The notes beneath the pieces are model-generated. The model was not told the origin of the DNA. It saw only the letters and a list, made by a program, of their open reading frames with translations, and did not search any database. Source: Pseudopithomyces maydicus (taxonomy: Eukaryota > Ascomycota > Dothideomycetes > Pleosporales > Didymosphaeriaceae). Taken from it: 64,000 nucleotides of DNA. Shown piece after piece: positions 11,018 through 21,813 of this stretch (the first letter of the stretch is position 1; each line of letters begins with the position of its first letter). A program made the position numbers and the translations under genes. The stretch lies in assembly GCA_026873275.1 (NCBI GenBank), contig JANTUC010000001.1, positions 3,782,001 to 3,846,000 on the forward strand. The letters are read 5' to 3'.

Positions 11018-12883
11018 ATGTCCAACCACATCTATACACATGAAGCGCTTCCTCAAGGCAAATGGTTTCGTCTCCTGCGAATTTTACCGGCTTCTCGTGA
11101 CGCGCCTTTGGCTTGCGAGCTCAACATAACTCATTTCGATGAAGCTCCTTCCTATGAAGCTATCTCGTACGCGTGGGGCGATCCAAATAACAAAATCGAA
11201 ATAAGTTGCAACGAGATGCCATTCTGGATTACAGTCAATCTGCACGAAGCACTCAAACGTTTCCGGCACGAGGATGAGCCTCGAATAGTCTGGGCAGATG
11301 GTCTTTGTATCGATCAGCTCAACGACGTAGAAAAAGGCCACCAGGTTGGATTCATGACTGAAATATACCGGCAAAGCCAGTGTACCCTCGTCTGGCTTGG
11401 ATCGGCCTGGGATGAGAAGGGTGTACAACTTGCTTTTGAAATAATTGATAGGACTACCAGCATTGCCGATAGCGAGTACAATTTGTCAGGTCAAACTGAC
11501 GTGATGAATTTTATTCGTAGTATATCAACCATCACGTCTCTCCAAGATCACCATGAGGAGTACTATACAAGGCAAAATCTTGGCCATCTCAAAAAGTTGT
11601 TCAAAAAGCCATGGTTCTCTCGAATTTGGGTCCAGCAAGAGGTTGGGATTTCGCAGCGTGGGGTACTCTACTGTGGCGACTCGCAGATCGATTTGAGCAA
11701 ACTCGTCCTTTTTGCCTTTTTGAACGAGTACCTATTTAGAACAACCAATGACGTAGCGACCGGACCAATTAGCAATGCCCTCTGGGAATTCTATTCCTCG
11801 TTTGGAGATGGGACCATCTGGCTTCGCGAATCTGTTTTGTTGGAGCATCTGGCTATACACCTGCGCCAAATGCATTTCAAAAGAAGCCCCGAAGAACGTA
11901 TATGTTCCGTTCTTAGCCTCACCCGCAATTTCCAGGCAACAGACGCTCGCGATCACGTCATCGCACTACTTGGTCATCCAGCGGTTAAAGGTTTGATGGA
12001 ACCGGATTATACTGTGTCATTGAATGAAATGCAACTTTGTCTCGTTCGTCAGATAGTTCTGAAAAGTTCGACATCGGAAATTCTGCTGCATGTCGAGAAC
12101 ACAGAAGAGGACTTGGAATCATCTTTTCCGTCGTGGATTCCGCAATGGCATAAACCAGGACCTTACACATACGAAATTCAACACCCAGATTTTAATTGTT
12201 GGGTGCAAAGTGCTGAACTCCCACATCCTTCCTTCAGCTTTTATGAAAATTCACTGCGCGTGGAAGGGTTTATACTGGATGTGGTCAATACCGTTGGTCC
12301 AGCAATGCATGATGAAGTTTGGGAGCCGGTGAAGTCGAACTCAGTAGGCGATGATAAATCTCCTGGTCACGAAAGCAAACCCACACACATTTTAGAAGTA
12401 GCTTGGCAAATATTCTCACAGTCGAGCAGAAAAAGTCGGGAACATGCATTGAGCGATTTTGGGTGGACCCTATCGGCAGGGGTATACATTGACGGAGGCC
12501 GGCTCTATGGCGACCTTTTCACATTTGCACAAAAGGTTTGCAGTTCCGAGTTCTGCGAATTTTTTCAGGGGAAATTCGGCCATCTATTCGACAAACATTC
12601 TAGTGCTGAGCGTTTTCACGCATGGATGATCGAGCTGAATTATAACAAGAAGCTTTTCTCGACAAAGAATGGGTTCATTGGCAACGGTTCATTCTTGATC
12701 CAAGAGAGAGATGTTCTTGCCCTGGTTCGGGGATGTCGAATGCCATTAATTGTCCGCCCTGCTGGCGCAGATCAATATAAACTAGTAGGACCTTGCTACG
12801 TTGGAGAGTTGGTTGATAACGGTGCAGATGAGGTACTGGTAGAATTTGACCTGCACCAGGCAGAGACGATTACGTTAGTCTAA
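11018..12883 (+). CDS. HET-domain (heterokaryon incompatibility) protein, HET-6-like architecture
   Basis: HET-domain proteins mediate fungal allorecognition and programmed cell death after fusion of unlike individuals. This intronless frame gives 621 aa from the ATG at 11018 (context CACAATATGTCC). The HET domain occupies roughly residues 35-190. It has YEAISYAWGDPNN, then WITVNLHEALKRFRHEDEPR, the core IVWADGLCIDQLND and the tail IYRQSQCTLVWLGSAWDE. WFSRIWVQQEVGIS, the usual second HET block, follows. The remainder is the divergent C-terminal region typical of HET-6/HET-E-like solo HET proteins, with no NACHT or WD repeats. A short C-terminal piece (LVGPCYVGELVDNGADEVL) resembles the recurring 'lvGdcYvhGlm' end of such proteins. 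It is separated from the other two HET genes by more than 23 kb. Domain call secure; specificity unknown. Confidence 0.88.
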   Translation: MSNHIYTHEALPQGKWFRLLRILPASRDAPLACELNITHFDEAPSYEAISYAWGDPNNKIEISCNEMPFWITVNLHEALKRFRHEDEPRIVWADGLCIDQLNDVEKGHQVGFMTEIYRQSQCTLVWLGSAWDEKGVQLAFEIIDRTTSIADSEYNLSGQTDVMNFIRSISTITSLQDHHEEYYTRQNLGHLKKLFKKPWFSRIWVQQEVGISQRGVLYCGDSQIDLSKLVLFAFLNEYLFRTTNDVATGPISNALWEFYSSFGDGTIWLRESVLLEHLAIHLRQMHFKRSPEERICSVLSLTRNFQATDARDHVIALLGHPAVKGLMEPDYTVSLNEMQLCLVRQIVLKSSTSEILLHVENTEEDLESSFPSWIPQWHKPGPYTYEIQHPDFNCWVQSAELPHPSFSFYENSLRVEGFILDVVNTVGPAMHDEVWEPVKSNSVGDDKSPGHESKPTHILEVAWQIFSQSSRKSREHALSDFGWTLSAGVYIDGGRLYGDLFTFAQKVCSSEFCEFFQGKFGHLFDKHSSAERFHAWMIELNYNKKLFSTKNGFIGNGSFLIQERDVLALVRGCRMPLIVRPAGADQYKLVGPCYVGELVDNGADEVLVEFDLHQAETITLV

Positions 12884-14100
12884 TATGAGAAGCCGTCTAA
12901 ATTTCAGCTTCGATAAGTTCCTGATACAGGTGGTAATTTGCGAAAGCTTGCCCCGGGAATCTCAGGTAGCGTCGTATCAAATACGACGCGGGTGAATTGC
13001 AGTTTTCCACGACGTCATGATTGTAATGGCGAAAGTTTCTTCATGTACCACTTTTCTCCTAGTCGTAAGATGTGTAGCAGGTGGGTTTAGGCATTCTATC
13101 TAAGTATCTGTCTCTATGTACGAACGCTTTTTTCTCCAATTGTCACAAGAGGGGTTGCCAGCTTTTTTTCTAACCATTTTTATTTGGTCAGCTCTATACT
13201 CAGCTGCTACTTTTTCAAAAATATAACACGAACAAGATCTAAGTATCTCACTGGGGGCCATGTACTTGTTCTAAGCCAACCATCCGTGGTTTCAAATAGC
13301 GGCGAAGTGATGATGTTAATTTATATTTTATCCATATAACAGTAGCAATTTCCTCTTATACCTTTCTATGAACCCGTTCCTGCTCGTTTGCAACTGAAAA
13401 ATCTACATATTCCTACCCAGTATACCTATAAATATTAACACAAATTCTTGCCGCATGATTCTTATACCTATAATTTACTTTATATCCTATACTATCACCG
13501 TTCAATGTAAGTTGCGATTTTTACATAGTTCTATCCATCAAGTGCATCTCTTCCTTCTCATCAATTTACCACGTCTCTAATATCCATCTCATGTCAAACC
13601 CATCACCGTTATGTACCATATCCATCCATTAAGCCTATTCTATATATTATCTTGTCTTATAGCTAATTACTGTCAACATTATCTGGTTAGGTTCTTACAC
13701 CATTAATAGAAAAGACTGAAATTAATCTCTAGCACGAAAGATAAGATAAATTGCACTCTGCAAAAGTCACTAACCGCGATATTGAAAAATCATATCAAAA
13801 AGCACACATGGATCAACCAACACCAATCCATTAAACACGCCCTTATCCCCCTTTCCCCCTTGACAACACTTAAAACATCAGTCCCTCGAGATACCATTCC
13901 ACCCCTCCACCCTCACCGCCCCAACACATCTTTTCCTCGTCCCCATTCCAAAAGCATGCATGCATATTCATTTTTCACCAAACTCCCCCAATCGATCAGT
14001 GCCCCCTCACGCTCCACTCACCCCCAAACCCGCCTTCCTAACAGTTTATATAAATATCTTTTTCCCCGCCAGCCTCTTCTTCTCTCCCAACAGCCATGAC
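12884..14100. other. AT-rich intergenic block
   Basis: From about 13080 to 13790 the sequence is markedly AT-rich (ATATTT/TATAAATA stretches) compared with both flanks. No open frame has recognisable content. Its composition is compatible with RIP-degraded DNA, but I cannot identify a parent element. Confidence 0.5.
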
Positions 14101-17100
14101 CGAAGGGTATGTACGCAAGCTACCCATCTCATCAGCGCGATCCCCACCTCACCTCGTCTCACCTTACCTTACCTTACCTCACCTCCCCCTCGTGAACATG
14201 CAATGTATAAAAAAAGGATAAAAATAAAAGAGTAAGGATGCAATAAAACCTCACCAACACACACAGCACGCTTGATTTGTCACAAGTCTCGGTATGGTAT
14301 ATCTATATATCTCTTACTTGGCGATTTCGCTGGCTTGCTTGCTATCTGGCTCGCTGGCTATCTGGCTCGCTGGCTATCTGGCTCGCTGGCTATCTGGCTC
14401 GCTGGCTGGTAGGCTGTTTCGCTATCTGGCCTGGCTGGTTGTTTTGCTGGCTGGCTCGCTGGCTCGTCCACTGGCTCTTTCACCGGCTCACTGGCTCGCT
14501 GGCTTGCTGGCCTGGCCCGGCCTGACCTGGAAACCAATCCGCGGCGTTATCTCGCATCAGTATACAAGTCGACAGTCCGTGTAATTGTAATTGTTCCAAT
14601 AGCGGTGTATCATCCCCAATCATGTATGTAACCCGGCCATGGTCGTCCTGGTAACGAGGGGATTGGCATTGGCATTAGCATTAGCATTGGCATTGGCACT
14701 GGGATCCCGTCTCATCCTGTCCATCGCACGGGGCGTCTCCGGTGAGCTAGCTATCTCCATCTCCATCTCTATCTCTTGGCGGAGGGGTGTGTATGTATGC
14801 ATGTATTCTCAAATACTAGGTAGATGTGGAGTGGAGTCTTGGGTGTTCCTTGGTGTGCGGAGTAAGGATAAGGACGCCTGGGGACGGGGTTGGATAGGGG
14901 GATGTTTTGATTTACGTGTATGTATGCTTATGTGGATGAAGCTTTTTTTTGGTTCTGGGTGGAAGCGTGACTTGCGGGTTACGCTATTTATTTGACTTAT
15001 TTGATACCCTAGCACTAGGTAGTCAAGTAGGCTAGGTACTTGGTGAGATGAGACTATGGATTTACCTACTCATCGTTTGGAAACGACTAATGTACCTAGA
15101 CTGATACTGACTATCGTGCATACGTAGTTTTCCGCGGTACGCTGCTGGACGGTGCATGCACATGCATGCAAGTGTGTAGGTACCTATGTAGGTACGTACC
15201 GTAGATACATCCGCATCGCCGATCCGATCCGATCCAAATTCCCTTCAACGCCATCACGCAACAACCACGGTACACTACACCTCCTCATTTAACTTACCTA
15301 AACACCACCCGATGCGCCAACTCACCCATCCATCCATCCATCCGTGCACCAAAATCCACCCGCCCACCGCTCCTCCAACTTCCCCTCCATCCACCACGCA
15401 CATACCATACATACATCATCTACCCCAAGCACCACGCAACTAGATCTCCCCCCGTCCCGCCCCATCCGCGCCGATCGCGCACCAGACCCCCTTTATGCCC
15501 AACGCCCTCCACCGCCCCATCCACCACCAGCCTAGACCTAGGAGAAAAAAAATAATCATTCCATCGAAGCGCCCAAGAACGAAATAGTTCGCCTAGCGAT
15601 CGATAGCGCGCCGCGCGACGCACGTCTCCAGAGAAACTTAATCCAGGTATCCGCACCGGTGTGGCTCCGAAACCGCCCAGCCTGCTTTAGCTGCGCTGCA
15701 CGGGTTGGTTGGTTGATTGGGCTAGGGAGATACCTACTTGGAGTGTGTGGGTATGCATGTACGGTATGTATGGTATGTATGGAGAGGGAGCGAGCGAGCG
15801 GACTCCGCACTTGTTTGTTTGGCGTGGTTGATTGCGTGAGGGCCTGATGATCTAGATGGTGGTATGGCGCCGGTGGAGATGGCACGCGAGTAGCCTAGCC
15901 TAGGGACCTACACTACCTACATAGTATGTATGTTGCGATCTGCCATGTAGGCTACTTGGGTGATGATACCGTCTCGTTACAAATATCATAGGTGCATGTT
16001 TAGACGAGATTTCGGGATGCTGTCTGGGGGCAAGATCGGCGCGGATCGTCGAGAGGGAATGAACGAGCGTGCCGGCGTGGGTATATTCGAGGGTGGTGCT
16101 CCAGATTGGAAAGGTCACGAGACGTCATTGCGCAGGGGGCTGGTGATCAGAGGTGCGCGAGAGGATTGGGGGCGTGGATTCTGATGTCGATGATGATGGT
16201 GATGATGGGTGAAAGGGCCGATACGCGTGTTTTCAGTGGTGCTTCATATGGGTCGTGGGTTGGATCATCGTGACACGAATTGAGCCCAGTTTTTTCCCCA
16301 GACGAGAGGAGACGAGCAGCGAGTCGGTTCACGGTGTTGGCAATGTCTTGGGGAATCTTCGCACTTGGCATGAGGCCACGCAAGCTGTGGGTTCTTTTAG
16401 TGGACCTGGGAGTTGTGATTTTTTTTTCTGTTCTGCATGTTTCTTGCGTCGACAGAGGATGACATCAGTGGCATTCTGGCGAGAATATGGATGGACGGTT
16501 TAATGTGCATCCCTTGCCAAGTTTGGTTCTGGGGAAGTTTGGAACGCGGGGCCCCATGACTTCATCGGAGATCGGGAGTGTAGCGCGTGAGAGTCAGACA
16601 CGGAGTGACTTGGTCGGCGAGAGTGATCGTCGTAGAGGCTTGGCAAGCAGGTGCAAGTACCGTAATGTACGGTAATACAACAAGTACCGTAGCATCTCAG
16701 TAGCATCCCCCTCCGGCGGACGAAGCGCACGCGGGCGGGTCAGTCGTGATGAGGGTCAGTCGTGTTGAGGGTGCTCAGACGACGGTGGGCAGAGGCGACT
16801 CAAGGGCGAGCAGAAATTGTCGCACAAATTTGCGCGCTGCTACGCTCAGGTGAGGGAAAAGAGTGGAGTAGTGGAGTTGTGGAGTTGTCGCGCCCCTGCA
16901 TGGCGAGGGCCGTGAGGCTCATGCTCTGGCGGCCGGTGGAATATCGGCATTGTGATAAGGCGATGGCAGCGGTTTCATTTCAGGCTGGTGTGAGCACTGT
17001 GCGGTGGTACCTTGCAGAGGTCATGCTCGGATAGGCAAAAGACACCCCACGGCGAGGGCGCCTGCCATCCGCACTGGACCGCACTGGACCGCACTTGGGC

Positions 17101-19173
17101 GGTTCCGGCTTCGTCCGAGCGCACGTGGCCCGAAGGAGGTTCCTGGTCGACTGGCACGAAATTTTTCAGCGAGCGGATAGGAAATTTCGTGGGGCTAGGG
17201 AATAGCTCGGGAAATGACGTGCTGCAGCCGGTGGGAAAGTTTCTCCTTGCGTCCTTGCCCTTCTCCAGTGGATGGCCCGGGGCCGAACTATCGAGCGAGC
17301 TAGGCTCCGCTCCTCTGTGGGCGGCTTGGTCGACGGGCAGCGTGGTGAGAGCGTCTGGGTTTGGGAGCTGTCGCACAGCCGGTGGACATACTGCGACACG
17401 AGCCCTCGCAGCGCCTCTCCCCCAAGCTGATCGGGTCAGGCGGCGCGTTGTCCCGCTGTGCGAGCAGCCACCCCCACCCGATCCATGAGTGCTGGAGATC
17501 TGCTGAAGCGTCAGGGTAGCCCTGCTCCTGGCGGCGGTCGCGACGACATGGGGCTCCGCACGGCCATGCGGACAGCGAGCACCGTGGCGGCGTTTGAGAT
17601 GCAGCCGTGCAGGTAGGTGATGCGAGCGCTGCCTCCATTTTGCCGGCGTGCGAGGCGGCAGGCGTTGGGACGAGTTGGGACGAGTTGGGACGACGAGAGA
17701 GGGCCTCACCGACTTTCATCGTGCAGGGCGGCGGTCGGGAGGGAGGGAGGGCGCATGTCCCTGGGCTGGGAGCGGGCCGAGGGGAAGGGGGCACACGCCG
17801 TGGATGCGATGCGATGCCACACCACGCCCACCGCGCCCGCCACGGCGACTGAGCATTGCTTTGCTTTGCTTTGCTGGGAGACTGCGAGCCTGGGAGCCTG
17901 CGAGAAGCCGTTGCTTTTTGCCGTGTCCAGGTCCAGGGCGTACCCCAGAGTCAGCGACCGACCCCCACACCTTCCCCGCCAGCCACCGAGGCAGCAGCTG
18001 GCGGCGTGTGGCCTGGCGTCTGGAGTCTGGAGAGTCTGGAGTCGAGTCGGACGACGTCTGGAAGGGTGCGGACGGCGGACAGGCAGGAGGAGTGCGTGCT
18101 GGGCCGCCCGTCGTCGTACGCACTGTACAGCATGTACTGCACTGAGCACTCCAGGGCGACGCAGAGGGAGGCAGGACGAGGCGTGCATTGCCGACGACCC
18201 CAGACGGGAGCCCAGCCAGGGTGTCTTCCTCCTTATCGCGACCCCGACAGCAGCACCGCCACAGCTCACGGGCAGAGGCAGGCGGGCGGGCAGCACACCG
18301 CGCACTCAGCACACACAGCACACGGCAGCTCCCCGACCAGAGCGTGACGGCCCCAGCGAGGTCACACACGGCGCAACGCTGCTCACGTACGCCCTCCAGA
18401 GAGAGACACGGGGCGCCCGCTGTCTTATTTGGCTCCTCCTTTTTGCTGGCACTCCTGACTCCGCCTCGCCGATTTTGCCCTGCCCTGCGCTGAGCTGAGA
18501 GGCCGTGGTCGCGCACCCACGCCCCCAGCGGTGAGCAGGCAAGAAAATTTGAGTGCACACTTTTTCGAGTCGACGCTTGGATGATGGGTTGATGTGAGCG
18601 CGGTGGGCCGCCATCAAATTCTCACTTCGGCGGCATGCTCGGTCCCCCCCAACAGCCAGCCAGCGCAGCACGTCCAGCAGAGCCATCCCGGCGCGTCGCC
18701 CTGCCCGTGGCGTGCGGGCTCTGTAGGCTGTAGGCTGTAGCTGTAGGCCCCGGGCTGCCCTACGCACCCGCTGCACACACACATAGGCTCCCTGGCCGGC
18801 TGCGCTCGACTCTCCAGACGCACGCCATCCCCGGCCGCACAATCTCGCCGCCGCAATCTATCTGTCCTGCGCCTGCAGCGCCCAGTCATCATGATTGCGC
18901 GACCGGGGTCCCGCTCGCTAAGCCTGATACACCCACGACTCGACCAGGGCGCCGACCCGACAAGAAACAGCAGGCCGGGTGCTCCACACCGTCGGCCTTG
19001 GCAAGGACGCACTCCTGATTCCGGAAGATCCTCGCTAGCTGCTAGCACTGCACTGACAAAAGGACAAGCTTCTGCGCCAGTTCCCCCACGCCGAACTTGC
19101 CCTCAGAATAAATATCCTGCTCCCGCCCTCCTTCCCCAACTTTTTCGCTGCCCACGCCGCTGGTGCTGATCAC
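14101..19173. other. GC-rich gene-poor region upstream of creA
   Basis: About 5 kb without a gene I can support. It contains the 16-bp tandem repeat at 14341-14408, GCATTA/GCATTG units at 14662-14700, TCCATC units, GTACC-type palindromes (15175-15210, 16655-16690) and, from 17000 on, very GC-rich DNA. There, open frames of 160-290 codons occur on both strands at the same place (17617-18498 on +, 17716-18558 on -), as expected from stop-codon scarcity. The last kilobase presumably holds the creA promoter and a long 5' UTR. An AATAAATAT element lies near 19107, 65 bp before the ATG. Confidence 0.5.
14341..14408 (+). repeat. 16-bp tandem repeat (GCTATCTGGCTCGCTG), about 4 copies
   Basis: Four near-identical head-to-tail copies of GCTATCTGGCTCGCTG are visible, flanked to 14516 by degenerate GCTGGCTCG variants. 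Read in frame it would code for a repetitive LAGYLARW-like peptide, but there is no gene context. Treated as a minisatellite. Confidence 0.85.
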
Positions 19174-20496
19174 ATGCAACAACCCAACCCATCTGTAGGT
19201 TCCTTCAACCTGAACAGCGTCCTCAACCACGACTCGCAACACACCTCGCCGGCTTCCAACGTCACCTCTCCCGTCACCACCACCACCACCACCCCGACCA
19301 GCAAACCCGCCCAGGACCTCCCCATGGCGACGGCCACCGTGAGCCTCATGGCGCCCTTGCTCCAGAACGCCCAGCAGTCCCAGGACGAGCCGCGCCAGGA
19401 CCTGCCACGGCCCTACAAGTGCCCGCTGTGCGAGAAGGCCTTCCACCGCCTCGAGCACCAGACCCGTCACATCCGCACCCACACCGGAGAGAAGCCCCAC
19501 GCCTGCACCTTCCCGGGCTGCTCCAAACGCTTCAGCCGCTCCGACGAGCTGACCAGGCACTCGCGCATCCACAACAACCCCAACTCGCGCAGGGGCAACA
19601 AGCAGAATGCTGCTGCCGTCGCCCACGCTGCCGCCGCCGGGATGATCGAGCCCAGCACCATGGCCCACATGATGCCCCCGCCAAACAAGACCATCTCGCG
19701 CTCTGCACCCAGCTCCAACCTGGCCTCTCCCAACGTCTCGCCACCCCACTCCTTCTCCAACTACTCGCCCAATGTGTCTTCGGATCTGGCATCCTACCGC
19801 AGTGGCGGCAGCCACAGCAGCAACAGCAGCCCTAACGGCCTAGCACGCAATATCGATCTCCTTGCCGACGCCGCCTCTCGATTGGAGCAGCGACACGGCC
19901 ACCACTACCCACATGCCAACCACCGGCACGTAACTAGCCACGGCTACCACCCTTACCAGAACAACCACCGCCTCCCGGGACTGGCCCAGTACGCCTACTC
20001 CTCGCAGCCCATGTCGAGGTCGCATTCACATGAAGATGACGACCCGTACGCACACCGCATGACAAAGAAATCGCGGCCCGGCTCTCCCCTTTCCACGGCG
20101 CCTCCTTCCCCCACCTTCTCGCATGACTCGTGCTCTCCTACGCCGGACCACACCCCGCTCGCCACGCCCGCCCATTCTCCGCGGTTACGCCCGCATGGTT
20201 TCAACGACGTGCAGCTGCCGCACCTCCGGCATTTGAGCCTCCACCACGTGCCGGCGCTCGCACCCATGGAGCCCTCGGCCAACACCGAGGCACCGTACAT
20301 CCCGGCTCAACCCAGCGGCGGGCTCCGGATCGGCGACATCATCTCAAAACCGGAAGGCGCACAGCGAAAGCTACCCATACCGCAGATTCCCAAGGTTGCC
20401 GTCCAGGATCTCCTCAACGCACCCAGCGGATTTTCGTCTGGCACCTCGTCCACGACGGGATCCGTGGCCGGCAACGACCTAGCGGATCGATTCTAA
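19174..20496 (+). CDS. creA: Carbon catabolite repressor CreA/Cre1 (C2H2 zinc finger)
   Basis: DNA-binding repressor of genes for less-favoured carbon sources; in known fungi it binds 5'-SYGGRG. The frame is a single exon of 440 aa. Two C2H2 fingers lie at residues 81-103 (YKCPLCEKAFHRLEHQTRH) and 109-133 (ACTFPGCSKRFSRSDELTRH). They are joined by the TGEKPH linker and followed by SRIHNNPNSRRGNK, all diagnostic of CreA/Mig1. An Ala-rich segment (AAAVAHAAAAG, about 146-156), Ser/Pro-rich regions, and the C-terminal conserved blocks AQPSGGLRIGDIISKPEG, VQDLLNAPSGFSSGTSSTTG and the terminal DLADRF also match filamentous CreA. SLMAPLLQN near residue 57 fits the N-terminal conserved block. The start is the first Met of the frame in family-typical MQQP form. 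The gene stands alone in a gene-poor region; no frameshift is seen. Confidence 0.96.
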   Translation: MQQPNPSVGSFNLNSVLNHDSQHTSPASNVTSPVTTTTTTPTSKPAQDLPMATATVSLMAPLLQNAQQSQDEPRQDLPRPYKCPLCEKAFHRLEHQTRHIRTHTGEKPHACTFPGCSKRFSRSDELTRHSRIHNNPNSRRGNKQNAAAVAHAAAAGMIEPSTMAHMMPPPNKTISRSAPSSNLASPNVSPPHSFSNYSPNVSSDLASYRSGGSHSSNSSPNGLARNIDLLADAASRLEQRHGHHYPHANHRHVTSHGYHPYQNNHRLPGLAQYAYSSQPMSRSHSHEDDDPYAHRMTKKSRPGSPLSTAPPSPTFSHDSCSPTPDHTPLATPAHSPRLRPHGFNDVQLPHLRHLSLHHVPALAPMEPSANTEAPYIPAQPSGGLRIGDIISKPEGAQRKLPIPQIPKVAVQDLLNAPSGFSSGTSSTTGSVAGNDLADRF

Positions 20497-21778
20497 ACAA
20501 GCCTTGGGGCAATGCACTTTTAGGCGTTTTGGCGACATGATTTGGGTTTACTTTAGCTAGCGAGCGTTGGATTTTGGGAGCATAGACGGGTGTCGGATCA
20601 AGGTGCCGTCACGCCCGCAGGCAGTAACGAGCTCATGAATTTCGGTTGCGAAATCACTCATAGACTTTCATATTGTTGGACCGATCATACCCGCGGCACT
20701 AGGGAGCCGCAGTTCTGTATCACCACTTCGTACGTACTTGGTTTGCGTGTTTTCTTTTGTCCGACCAGCTGGGTGGTTGCTTATTGGCAACATTGGTAGA
20801 TAGAACAGTAGCTCAGCGCGTAATCAGAGACTCTCCGCCTAATCACAGATGACTTTTGCATTACGAGATGAAAAACCGTGACGTGCTTTTGATGCCAAGT
20901 GAGGTAAACAGGGTTGCCAGTGCCAGGCAGGCAAGATACCGACACGGCGGGTGCAGTGCGGGACTCGCAGCGAATCTTCTCCGCTTCTAGCCCGCCGGCG
21001 TCGACGTCGAGTCACTTTGCAGGCGACGAGACGAGCGCGACGCAGTTCCATTACAGCACAGTAAGGGGGGCTGCGTGGAGGGGCAGGGCTAAATTGCGGT
21101 GAAGGCCGTTCCCCGCGCAGTGTGCAGTGTGTGCATTCCAGGCTTTTTTTGCGCAATCACACTTATCTCTTGGGGTTCGGCGCGTCTCAGGCGACGATAA
21201 GCCCATCTGGCCATGGCGCCACCAGATGTACGTCTCCGCATTCGCCGTCTCCGCAATCGCCCGCCCCCATTGTGGTCGTCGTCGCCGTCCGCCAGCGCCA
21301 GCGCCAGCGCCAGCGTCATCCTCAGTCATGCCCGAAGGGGGTGGGGACCAGGTATCGCGGTCGACGCGGATGGCTCCTCACTCACCTGCCGAGTTCGGCC
21401 ACGTCGCACGCACCACCCGGGCACGATATCGAATGCCTCACTTCGGCAGTCCTCGGGCGTTGGTGGAGGCTGTGGGCCCTTTTCCTGGTGCGGCGCAGGC
21501 CAAAACCAAAGCCAAAACCACAGGCCGCGGCCCAGCACAGGACAGGACAACATGTGGATGGATGCACCCCAGACCCGGCGCTCCGCATTCATGCGGCCAC
21601 CACCATGGCCCCTGCTGCGGCTCTGTTTCACTCGTTGGAAACACGTCCGCGTCGAGAGTGTTTGGACCGTCGACACGCACCGCGACGGGCGACGGGCAGC
21701 CTTCCGGAGGCACAGCGCGACGCCATGGCACACCAGCACAAAAAGCACGACGTGTCCTCTCGGAGCCGTGGATGGAAC

Positions 21779-21813
21779 CGATGGATGGATGGATGGATGG
21801 ATGGATGGATGGA
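21779..21813 (+). repeat. (GGAT)n microsatellite
   Basis: About eight perfect GGAT units in a row. It sits inside overlapping spurious open frames. Confidence 0.9.

Noticed and set aside
17617..18558. Overlapping open frames of 280-293 codons on both strands upstream of creA
   Set aside because: They occur on opposite strands at the same place in very GC-rich DNA where stop codons are rare. Compositions are Arg/Pro/Ala/Ser-rich with no domain or intron logic.
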